From Porticoccaceae bacterium (GTDB lineage: Bacteria; Pseudomonadota; Gammaproteobacteria; Pseudomonadales; Porticoccaceae): a DNA stretch of 11,352 nt. Under the pieces are notes generated by a model. It was not told where the DNA came from. It was given only the letters and a program-made list of their open reading frames with translations, and ran no database searches. A program made the translations under genes and the position numbers. This document shows, one piece after another, positions 1 to 5,979 of the stretch. Numbering within the stretch: the first letter of the stretch is position 1; every line of letters begins with the position of its first letter. The DNA is taken from positions 1 to 11,352 of the forward strand of contig JAHRWI010000160.1 of the NCBI GenBank assembly GCA_019090225.1, given 5' to 3'.

Positions 1-56
1 AACCCGCGACCACAGGAATCACAATCCTGGGCTCTACCAACTGAGCTACAGCCACC
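1..56 (-). tRNA. tRNA-His (GTG), partial
   Basis: The minus strand begins GGTGGCTGTAGCTCAG, with the extra 5' G (G-1) typical of tRNA-His, followed by a D arm and an anticodon stem-loop reading GGATTGTGATTCC, so the anticodon is GTG. The gene is cut by the left window edge in the T arm, so its 3' end and CCA are not visible. It is the third gene of a leftward Pro-Arg-His tRNA cluster and would be co-transcribed with the other two from the promoter at 357-392. Confidence 0.93.
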
Positions 57-136
57 ATTGACTGATGCACCGGCGTTATTAACATCACAACACCGGGCGA
101 AGTGCTTTTCTTGTCTACCGGCTAAGCACCCTTTAA

Positions 137-213
<77 letters not shown>

Positions 214-259
214 ATAACCTTTTGTCTGACGACTTTACACCCACATGGTCATCTTGAAC

Positions 260-336
260 TGGTCGGGGAAGAGGGATTCGAACCCCCGACATCCTGCTCC
301 CAAAGCAGGCGCGCTACCAAACTGCGCTATTCCCCG
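260..336 (-). tRNA. tRNA-Pro (TGG)
   Basis: A complete 77-nt tRNA lies on the minus strand. The acceptor arms CGGGGAA and TTCCCCG pair, the discriminator is A and CCA is encoded. The anticodon stem-loop CTGCTTTGGGAGCAG gives anticodon TGG, and the T arm contains GGTTCGAATCC. It is the first gene of the cluster, starting about 20 nt after the predicted transcription start. I recall the same Pro-Arg-His order next to folD in Pseudomonas, which supports a gammaproteobacterial origin. Confidence 0.97.
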
Positions 337-356
337 AAATCTGCACACTCACAGAA

Positions 357-392
357 GGCGCGCATAATACCGTTCACCGGGTAAAGGGTCAA
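357..392 (-). promoter_or_regulatory. Sigma70 promoter of the tRNA cluster
   Basis: On the minus strand, TTGACC (392-387), a 17-nt spacer and TATTAT (369-364) form a near-consensus sigma70 promoter, followed by GCGCGCC (363-357). A GC-rich discriminator between the -10 and the start site is the hallmark of stable-RNA promoters under stringent (ppGpp/DksA) control. The predicted start is near 357, about 20 nt before tRNA-Pro. An AT-rich TTTAAA just upstream of the -35 could serve as a weak UP-like element. The start site itself is inferred. Confidence 0.82.
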
Positions 393-396
393 TTTA

Positions 397-415
397 AACA
401 GGCTATTATCCTGTT
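397..415. repeat. Perfect 6-bp dyad upstream of the tRNA promoter
   Basis: AACAGG, a 7-nt AT-rich centre (CTATTAT) and CCTGTT form a perfect inverted repeat beginning 4 bp upstream of the tRNA -35 box, in the gap shared with the divergent folD gene. It could be an operator or a small hairpin in the folD leader. No regulator family is recognised from the motif. The rest of 416-560 holds no gene; I see no convincing folD promoter there. Confidence 0.35.
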
Positions 416-560
416 ACCTTGCTCACCATATCTTGCCGGTCGCGATGCCACGGCGAAAACAACGCTTGATGGCAATATCTTCTCGGAACGACATCTTCTA
501 ATGCAGACTGCAGCGTGAGAAAATGCCCCGCTTCCCCACTCTCTCGATCAACGGAACACT

Positions 561-1415
561 ATGCCCAGTATCATTCTCGACGGTAAGGCCTTAGCCCAAC
601 AAAGCGAAGCGGAATTTGCCCAGCGGGTCAGCAAGTTGAAAGCCTCCAACCAGGACAGGCCGCCTATTCTGGCAACTATTCTGGTCGGCGCTGACCCAGC
701 TTCGGCGACTTATGTGCGCATGAAACAAAACGCCTGTAAACGGGTCGGTATGGACTCGGTGGCCGTTGAGCTGCCCGCGTCTACCACCACAGAGCAACTA
801 CTAGCGAAAATCAACGAGCTTAACGCCAACCCCGATTGCCATGGCATTTTGCTGCAACATCCGGTGCCTGAACAAATTGATGAACGACTCTGCTTTGATG
901 CCATTGAACTACGCAAAGATGTCGATGGCGTCACCTGTCTGGGGTTTGGACGCATGGCCATGACTGAATCAGCCTATGGCTCAGCGACGCCTCAGGGCAT
1001 CATCCGCTTGCTGTCTGCCTATGATATTGCGCTCGAAGGCAAACATGCCGTGGTCGTGGGCCGTAGCCCTATTCTCGGCAAACCTATGGCGATGATGTTA
1101 CTGAATGAAAACGCCACGGTAACGATTTGTCACTCGCGAACCCGTAATCTGCCAGAGCTGGTGAAGCAAGCAGATATTGTAGTCGGTGCGGTGGGCAAAC
1201 CAGAATTTATACAGGGTGAATGGATTAAAGATAACGCTGTGGTCGTCGATGCCGGATTCCACCCCGGTGGTCTCGGGGATACTGAATTATCGGCGATCAC
1301 CGATAGAGCCAGCGCCTACACGCCAGTGCCCGGTGGTGTTGGACCAATGACCATCAACACCTTGATTATGCAAACCCTGGAAGCTGCGGAAGCCGCGCAA
1401 TCGACAGGCCGTTAA
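561..1415 (+). CDS. folD: Bifunctional methylene-THF dehydrogenase / methenyl-THF cyclohydrolase FolD (variant type)
   Basis: FolD interconverts 5,10-methylene-, methenyl- and 10-formyl-tetrahydrofolate in the cytoplasm, using NADP, and supplies one-carbon units for purine and formyl-Met synthesis. The 284 residues match the usual length. Visible motifs are YVRMK (51-55, catalytic Tyr and Lys), the Q99 region, KDVDG (119-123, catalytic Asp), the dinucleotide-binding stretch VVVGRSPILGKP (164-175), ATVTICHSRT (185-194) and PGGVGPMTI (257-265). The start is an ATG preceded by ACGGAA about 8 nt upstream. Oddities: the usual QLPLP reads QHPVP (99-103), the segment after KDVDG reads VTCLGFGRM rather than the FHPxNxGRL form, and the usual PCTP reads SATP (141-144), so this is not the common Pseudomonas-like subtype. 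It heads a run with the GTP cyclohydrolase and GDPD genes. Confidence 0.95.
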   Translation: MPSIILDGKALAQQSEAEFAQRVSKLKASNQDRPPILATILVGADPASATYVRMKQNACKRVGMDSVAVELPASTTTEQLLAKINELNANPDCHGILLQHPVPEQIDERLCFDAIELRKDVDGVTCLGFGRMAMTESAYGSATPQGIIRLLSAYDIALEGKHAVVVGRSPILGKPMAMMLLNENATVTICHSRTRNLPELVKQADIVVGAVGKPEFIQGEWIKDNAVVVDAGFHPGGLGDTELSAITDRASAYTPVPGGVGPMTINTLIMQTLEAAEAAQSTGR

Positions 1416-1456
1416 TCGAATGACAACTCACCAAACAGCCATCAGGTATTAAATAC

Positions 1457-2248
1457 GTGTTCAGCTATGTAGATAAAACTATCCGTGAGCAGTTGCTTAA
1501 AAACCATCAGTTAGTCGACCTGGCCGATGATGGCACAGAAATCACGGGCGACAATACGCCTTATATATCCGTTTTAGGCCCGGTTACTATTCCGCGAGAG
1601 ATCGATGGCGAGACCGTTGCTCTGGAATGGTACCCCTTCGTCAGACGGGTTGAATTGTCTCATGTCCTCGATGCTGCCAACGCGGTGAACACCAGTGACA
1701 GCGATGCTTTTCGTGAGCTTCTGCAGGCCAATATGTCCGTCAATTCAGTCTTTGCCCTACCCGGCTTTCGCGACCAGAAAAATCCTTTGGTGAGGGTGCA
1801 TTCCTGCTGTTTGACCGGTGATATTTTCGGCTCCATGCGTTGCGATTGCGGCCCTCAGTTATCCGCTGCCTTTCGGCAAATGAAAGAGGCGGGCGGCGGC
1901 GCGGTGGTTTATATGTCGGGCCATGAGGGCCGAGGCATCGGCTTATGGGCCAAGGCAATTACTTATCTGCTCCAGGATGCTGGCCAGGATACCTTCGAGG
2001 CTAACGTTTCCCTGGGCTTACCAGAAGATTCCAGAGATTTCTCCGATGCGGCGGTAATCCTGCGTTACCTGCTTTCTGAGCGGCCCGTGCGTTTGCTGTC
2101 AAACAACCCGCACAAACGTGAACACCTCGAACAGGGAGGGCAAACTGTCTCCAATACCGTGCCTTTAGTGACCGGACTCAACGAATACAATATCCGCTAT
2201 ATCCGCTCCAAACGCAGCAAGGGCCACACACTGCCCGAAGAAATCTAA
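1457..2248 (+). CDS. GTP cyclohydrolase II family protein (RibA-like, divergent)
   Basis: GTP cyclohydrolase II opens the imidazole ring of GTP to give 2,5-diamino-6-ribosylamino-4-pyrimidinone 5'-phosphate, formate and pyrophosphate, the first step of riboflavin synthesis. The core is clear: VRVHSCCLTGD (112-122) followed by RCDCG (128-132), giving zinc ligands C118, C129 and C131; YMSGHEGRGIGL (152-163) with candidate active-site Tyr152; RLLSNNPHK (212-220); and a C-terminal YIRSKRSKGH. At 263 residues it is about 65 longer than E. coli RibA (196), with an N-terminal extension and a roughly 40-residue insertion (about 68-108) before the zinc motif. The start is GTG; no better ATG exists before residue 93. 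The gap from folD is 41 nt. It may be a second RibA paralogue or a related GTP cyclohydrolase rather than the housekeeping enzyme, so no symbol is given. Confidence 0.85.
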   Translation: MFSYVDKTIREQLLKNHQLVDLADDGTEITGDNTPYISVLGPVTIPREIDGETVALEWYPFVRRVELSHVLDAANAVNTSDSDAFRELLQANMSVNSVFALPGFRDQKNPLVRVHSCCLTGDIFGSMRCDCGPQLSAAFRQMKEAGGGAVVYMSGHEGRGIGLWAKAITYLLQDAGQDTFEANVSLGLPEDSRDFSDAAVILRYLLSERPVRLLSNNPHKREHLEQGGQTVSNTVPLVTGLNEYNIRYIRSKRSKGHTLPEEI

Positions 2249-2270
2249 GACCCGCTGCGAGAACAGCCTT

Positions 2271-3011
2271 ATGTTCCGAGATCGCCTCGTCGCCCATCGG
2301 GGCTATCAAAAGCTCTATCCCGAAAATACCCTACTGGGCTATCAGAAAGCCATTGAAGCGGGCGCCCTATATCTCGAAACCGATATACAACTCAGTGCCG
2401 ACTTAGAGCCCCTGCTCTATCATGAAGCGCGGCTAAAGCGGGTCAGCGGCCTCAAAGGTAAGGTCAGCAACCTGCCATTAGAAGAGCTCGTTAAACTGCC
2501 CGCCCACGAACCCCGACGACTGGGTCAGACTTTCACCTCCGAAACCATCACTCCCCTCGCTGCCCTGGTGCAACTACTGAGCAAGCACCCAGAAGTCAGC
2601 GCCTACATTGAGGTCAAACAACAAGCGATAGATTTTGCCGGTATAGAGGCTACCTACACCGCTATTAGTCAATGTCTATCACCAGCTGGCAGCCAATATT
2701 GTGTGATGAGCCACCACTACGGTTTTATCAAATACGCCCGAGAAAAAGGCTGGCCTACCTGCGGTGTGGTGTTAAAAAAATGGCGTCATTTAAATAGTCC
2801 AATCATCCAGTCAATCAAACCCGACACCATCTTTTGTAACTATAAAAAAGTACCCAAAAAAGCTCAGCTCGATAAGCTAGAGTCAGAAACTGTGCTATTT
2901 GAAATCACCGACGCAGAGCAAGCACGTTATTGGCTTGCGCGGGGGGCCTCTAAAGTCGAGACTTTTGATATTGGAACGTTGATAAAGGCCATGGCTGCGC
3001 AAACAACTTAA
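2271..3011 (+). CDS. Glycerophosphodiester phosphodiesterase (UgpQ-like, cytoplasmic)
   Basis: GDPD enzymes hydrolyse glycerophosphodiesters from phospholipid turnover to glycerol-3-phosphate and an alcohol, using a metal in a TIM barrel. The family signature is at the N-terminus: AHRGYQKLYPENT (8-20) with catalytic His9 and Arg10 and metal-binding Glu18, then LETD (35-38) with Glu36 and Asp38, His51 (the second catalytic His), and YIEVK (112-116) with Glu114 and Lys116. The residue after the second His is Glu52 where many members have Asp. There is no signal peptide, so the protein is expected in the cytoplasm like UgpQ. Its 246 residues match that type. It begins 22 nt after the RibA-like gene on the same strand, so it is probably co-transcribed, although no metabolic link is obvious. 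Confidence 0.92.
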   Translation: MFRDRLVAHRGYQKLYPENTLLGYQKAIEAGALYLETDIQLSADLEPLLYHEARLKRVSGLKGKVSNLPLEELVKLPAHEPRRLGQTFTSETITPLAALVQLLSKHPEVSAYIEVKQQAIDFAGIEATYTAISQCLSPAGSQYCVMSHHYGFIKYAREKGWPTCGVVLKKWRHLNSPIIQSIKPDTIFCNYKKVPKKAQLDKLESETVLFEITDAEQARYWLARGASKVETFDIGTLIKAMAAQTT

Positions 3012-3084
3012 TGAGGCCTAGACTCATTCAAAGCCACAGACCCACCAAAAACCACAAATCAATTACAGAAATAACAAATTTTTA

Positions 3085-3120
3085 TTCAGCTCTTTTTATT
3101 AAACTGAATAAAAAGCTGAA
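3085..3120. repeat. AT-rich inverted repeat / hairpin after the GDPD gene
   Basis: The left arm TTCAGCTCTTTTTATT (3085-3100) and right arm AATAAAAAGCTGAA (3107-3120) are complementary except for two unpaired bases, around a 6-nt loop. It lies 74 nt after the GDPD stop and just upstream of the FNR-type promoter. It may be a weak terminator for the folD run, but no T tract follows it, so the role is unsure. Apart from this, 3012-3126 shows no gene. Confidence 0.5.
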
Positions 3121-3126
3121 CACCCA

Positions 3127-3168
3127 TTGATGTCAATCAATTCAAAAAAGTATCACGCTCATTATAGT
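3127..3168 (+). promoter_or_regulatory. FNR/ANR-dependent class II promoter
   Basis: TTGATGTCAATCAA (3127-3140) is a perfect match to the FNR/ANR consensus TTGAT-N4-ATCAA. A -10 hexamer TATAGT follows at 3163-3168, placing the predicted start at about 3175. The box centre (3133.5) is then at -41.5, the exact spacing of class II FNR-activated promoters, in which the activator overlaps the -35 position; no good -35 hexamer is present. The leader is about 23 nt and leads into the small membrane protein at 3198. Motif and spacing are seen directly; the oxygen response is inferred. Confidence 0.8.
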
Positions 3169-3197
3169 TAGCCCACAATTTTCAGAGGGGTTTTACC

Positions 3198-3308
3198 ATG
3201 ACTGAGTCACTCACTGACAAGCAAGCCTGGACCAGAGTTGGCCTCACCATAGGCGGCGTGTTTTTGATCATGCTGGCAGCTATCGTTATATCCTTGATCG
3301 TCGGTTAA
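3198..3308 (+). CDS. Small single-helix membrane protein, 36 aa, predicted anaerobically induced
   Basis: ATG at 3198 opens a 36-codon frame ending TAA at 3308. The first 14 or so residues (MTESLTDKQAWTRVG) are polar with a Trp near the membrane boundary, and the rest (about 15-36) is one uninterrupted hydrophobic segment rich in Ile, Leu, Val, Gly and Ala ending in Gly. AGAGGGG lies about 9 nt upstream as a good ribosome binding site. The gene stands alone, directly behind a perfect FNR/ANR class II promoter. I do not recognise a named family. Its size and layout resemble small subunits of respiratory oxidases (for example CydX, CydH or CcoM), but that is analogy, not homology. The frame, SD, promoter and membrane segment together make a real gene likely. 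Confidence 0.75.
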   Translation: MTESLTDKQAWTRVGLTIGGVFLIMLAAIVISLIVG

Positions 3309-3360
3309 GACTCAAGTTTTCTGGCTCAAATTGTCGGTTTTTTAACGATGAGATATAGCC

Positions 3361-3394
3361 ACCAGCTGGATACATACCTACGCACCCAGCTGGT
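3361..3394. repeat. Paired CCAGCTGG palindromes between convergent genes
   Basis: ACCAGCTGG (3361-3369) and CCAGCTGGT (3386-3394) form a 9-bp inverted repeat around a 16-nt loop; each also contains the self-complementary octamer CCAGCTGG. The right arm sits inside the last codons of the permease gene. The element separates the convergent small-protein and permease genes and could act as a stem in the 3' end of either transcript, but no T run follows directly. Confidence 0.4.
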
Positions 3395-4478
3395 TCAACA
3401 TCCAGCCCAAAACAAGCACCTGGGGCACACATACCAGGGGCAGAAATAGCGCAATTTTCCAGGATTTCGTCAAGTCGCGAAGCACTACGATTTCCGTGTA
3501 ATCCGTGGCTATACCAGCCATTAAAAAAGTAAAACCGTTACCCGGCGCGCCCGCTCTGGTGACCAAATCAGCGGCGATGGGCGTTGAGCCTTCCGAACAA
3601 ACTTCTATTATCGTCGCAGCCACCAGGGTCATAAAAAGGCCTGCCACGGTAGGGCCAAATAAGGTCGCGTAAGTATCGAGTGGCACAAAGGCTCTTATCG
3701 CAGTAGCTAATACCAGACCGAAGAACACCCAGCGAAACACCATTCGGGAATCTTTAAGTCCATCCCATAACACGGCGCCGACACCGGCTGGCGTTATACG
3801 CGCGGAGGAGATTAACTTTTTTAATTCAGGTAAAACCGGGACCGGCTGCTGATTATTCCGCCGCGCCGGATTTTCAGGCAAGCTGCCACGGGCGACCAAA
3901 GCATCAAAGATCAACCCGCTGATTAAACCAATCACCATGGATAGAACAATATAAACCAGCGACCATTGCAAGCCAATTAACGTCACCATGATGATCGTCA
4001 AGGACAGTGAATTCCATGGACTAGACACTAAAAAAGCAATGAGCTGACCAAGGCTTGCGCCGCGCTCATAAAGTTTAGTTCCCACCATTAAAATCCCATG
4101 GCTACAAAGATCGAGTAACAATCCAGCCATGGTCGCCCGCAATATACCGCGAAAAGTGCCGCCCGCACCCAGCGCTGAAGTCACCAGCTCTCGTGGCACA
4201 CGCTCTAGTAGCCCGACAAAAACCACAGCTGCTACTAAGCCCCACCACATTTTGTTTATCAGCTCATAGACCCCGGCACTCATAACCTGTAACCACAAAG
4301 GCATGCCCAGCCAGAAGTCTGCTATCAGTGCATTTGCGTAACACAGCAGAACGATAGTGCCGGATACAATCAGCAGATAATCTGGTTTGTTTTTAGGTGT
4401 ATTACAGCAGGGACTTTCCGCCTGTACTGCCGGAGCGGCTGACTCTGGCTCATGACAATGATTAGCCATTTGCCTCAT
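3378..4478 (-). CDS. SO_0444-type copper/zinc efflux permease (COG0701 / DUF318 family)
   Basis: The protein is a polytopic inner-membrane permease of the COG0701 family, expected to export metal ions. It has two similar halves: LLDLCSHGILMVGTKLYERGAS (121-142, Cys125 and His127) and EVCSEGSTPIAADLVTRAGAP (292-312, Cys294) occupy equivalent places, each followed by GxxxFL, which points to internal duplication and a pore lined by Cys. A soluble linker lies at about 197-240. The N-terminus is rich in likely metal ligands (HCH at 7-9, CC at 24-25). The first ATG (4478) overlaps the upstream regulator by 17 nt; the ATG at 4469 (MANHCHE) has a better-placed AGG and would overlap by 8 nt. Either way, translational coupling to the MerR gene is likely. 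Arsenite or another metal as substrate cannot be excluded, but the copper-type regulator favours Cu. Confidence 0.88.
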   Translation of the reverse strand: MRQMANHCHEPESAAPAVQAESPCCNTPKNKPDYLLIVSGTIVLLCYANALIADFWLGMPLWLQVMSAGVYELINKMWWGLVAAVVFVGLLERVPRELVTSALGAGGTFRGILRATMAGLLLDLCSHGILMVGTKLYERGASLGQLIAFLVSSPWNSLSLTIIMVTLIGLQWSLVYIVLSMVIGLISGLIFDALVARGSLPENPARRNNQQPVPVLPELKKLISSARITPAGVGAVLWDGLKDSRMVFRWVFFGLVLATAIRAFVPLDTYATLFGPTVAGLFMTLVAATIIEVCSEGSTPIAADLVTRAGAPGNGFTFLMAGIATDYTEIVVLRDLTKSWKIALFLPLVCVPQVLVLGWMLNQLGA

Positions 4479-4917
4479 GCCCCGTTAATTTTGCCGGTAG
4501 ATTACCAGTGTTAATATTGGCCAGGGGTTCCCGGCCAGCCATTGAATCAATAATTGCGCATTCAGGTTGCGTGTCATTTGGACAATCTGAAATCAGCTTA
4601 TCCAGTAAGCTACGCATCGATTGTAACTCCCGTATTCGTTGATCCACGTCCTGGAGTTTCTTCTCTACCAATTCATGAACTTCTGCGCTTTTACGCTCGG
4701 GATTTTGGTACAAACTCAGCAAAACCCGGCAGTCTTCGATACTAAAACCGAAATCACGCGCCCGACATAAAAATTTTAACTGTTTGAGATCAGTAGCTTC
4801 GTAATCACGATAGCCATTGGTCTTTCTCCGAGTTTGTGAAATCAACCCAATACTTTCGTAATAGCGTATCGTTTTGGCGCTTAATCCTGTTTCTGTCGCA
4901 GTTTGGCTAATATTCAT
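4462..4917 (-). CDS. MerR-family copper-responsive regulator (CueR-like)
   Basis: The protein has the MerR layout: N-terminal winged helix (SQTATETGLSAKTIRYYESIGLI), a second wing (NGYRDY), a long dimerisation helix, and a C-terminal metal loop. Counted from the ATG at 4917, it aligns with E. coli CueR without a shift: loop cysteines C112 and C120 (CPNDTQPEC) and Ser77 in NPERKSAEV, the position where divalent-ion sensors such as ZntR carry Cys. This pattern indicates Cu(I)/Ag(I) sensing. The frame extends upstream to a TTG at 4929, but ATG 4917 matches the CueR N-terminus (MNIS) and is preferred. An extra tail of about 20 residues follows the metal loop. The gene overlaps the permease gene and sits behind its own MerR-type promoter, so it is autoregulated. 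Confidence 0.92.
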   Translation of the reverse strand: MNISQTATETGLSAKTIRYYESIGLISQTRRKTNGYRDYEATDLKQLKFLCRARDFGFSIEDCRVLLSLYQNPERKSAEVHELVEKKLQDVDQRIRELQSMRSLLDKLISDCPNDTQPECAIIDSMAGREPLANINTGNLPAKLTGHEANG

Positions 4918-4953
4918 CACTGTACCCAATGACTAAGATAAATAGACCAGCCT

Positions 4954-4984
4954 ACTGTAAACCTTACACCTGGAGTAAGGTCAA
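4954..4984 (-). promoter_or_regulatory. CueR-type promoter/operator of the regulator-permease operon
   Basis: On the minus strand, TTGACC (4984-4979) and TACAGT (4959-4954) are separated by 19 nt, longer than the normal 17 and typical of MerR-activated promoters that need DNA untwisting. Between them sits a perfect dyad, ACCTTAC-N7-GTAAGGT (4961-4981), very like the E. coli copA operator (ACCTTCC-N7-GGAAGGT). The predicted start is near 4947, leaving a 30-nt leader before the regulator ATG at 4917. The rest of the gap up to 5260 (276 nt) shows no gene. Confidence 0.92.
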
Positions 4985-5260
4985 GCGATTCTTTGCAGAT
5001 ACTTAAAAAGCCAACGAGTGCAAACGATGGGTCAACGGTGAATCAATTATTCGTTGGGGTTTCCCTAGTATTTCCCACTTATTATTGCCAGACCTTTTAA
5101 GTTGTAGGGATAAACCGGATAATCTCAGCATCACCGCCAGGAAAGGCCGACGCAAAGGAGCTTCTTAACTAAGGTAAATTTAACGCCCAGCTGACCGGGG
5201 CTACTTTTGGTCGGCAGTAAGAACCCTCGGGGCTTATTACGAAATCTAAGCTCGTGAAAC

Positions 5261-5722
5261 CTAAGATCTTTTGCCTTTTTTTCGCCTTCGCACATGATCA
5301 AGAGGAGACAGCTCTGCGAGCAGGGAGACAAATCGTTCGACGGATTCGAGCTCAAAACCGGCGTGTAACTTATCCTTGTCCGAGAGAATCCTAATATCTT
5401 CCAGCGTGAACCAGTCTACTTCAAGAATTTCGGTAGTATCGATACGACCCAGCTTGCCATTAAACAGCGTGCCGTATATTTTGTGCTGATAGCCTTTGTA
5501 AGCCCAGTCTCCGACCTCATGGAGCTCATCGACGTCAGTTTCCAACTCCTCGTAAATTTCTCTGCGGGCAGCCTGAACGGGTTTTTCGCCCCAGTCTATC
5601 CGCCCACCTGGCAAGCCCCAAATGCCCCGGTTCACACCCTGCGCATTGTTGTGCACAACCAGTAGGAACTGGTCGCTCGATTTTAGAATACACCTCGAAG
5701 TGCGATATTTATTGGTACTCAT
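5261..5722 (-). CDS. Nudix hydrolase
   Basis: Nudix enzymes cleave nucleoside diphosphates linked to another moiety. The Nudix box runs from Gly40: G-x5-E46-x7-R54-E55-I-Y-E58-E59, preceded by GIWGLPGG (33-40), so all metal-binding glutamates are present. The usual Gly after EEx is replaced by Glu61, a tolerated change. At 153 residues it is a single-domain protein with a very basic tail (RRRKKGKR). The ATG at 5722 is preceded by GGGAATAA, a good ribosome binding site. It stands alone between the copper operon and rsuA. The substrate (8-oxo-dGTP, ADP-ribose, a sugar nucleotide or other) cannot be read from the sequence. Confidence 0.88.
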   Translation of the reverse strand: MSTNKYRTSRCILKSSDQFLLVVHNNAQGVNRGIWGLPGGRIDWGEKPVQAARREIYEELETDVDELHEVGDWAYKGYQHKIYGTLFNGKLGRIDTTEILEVDWFTLEDIRILSDKDKLHAGFELESVERFVSLLAELSPLDHVRRRKKGKRS

Positions 5723-5979
5723 TTATTCCCTGCTAAACTAATCTTTTTAAATCCTGATTTAGACAATTGCTTAATAACGCATCACTTAACAGGCTTTAGA
5801 AAACGCTCCCGCGTTCTTGCCGTTATGCCGACAAATTCAGGATTGACAGCTAGCTATTGTACGTTCAAAGCCATGGAATATCATGTGGCTGTATTTTTAT
5901 CATACTGATAAGCAGATATTGCTTGAAGCGCCCCTGCCTCAAGTTTAAGTTGCGGACTGCAATTACCGACCATCAACTA

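Noticed and set aside
5011..5057. CCAACGA and TCGTTGG arms (7 bp, 33-nt spacer), followed leftwards by CTTTTT, as a possible terminator for the Nudix gene.
   Set aside because: The stem is short and the loop long, it lies about 200 nt from the Nudix stop, and it is not a convincing intrinsic terminator.
5131..5355. A 74-codon minus-strand frame overlapping the end of the Nudix gene.
   Set aside because: It overlaps the real Nudix frame, lacks a recognisable domain and has no good ribosome binding site; it is a shadow frame.
5857..5979. An N-terminal extension of the pseudouridine synthase from a TTG at 5857.
   Set aside because: The extra 41 residues are unlike any RsuA N-terminus, and the S4 domain begins just after the ATG at 5980.
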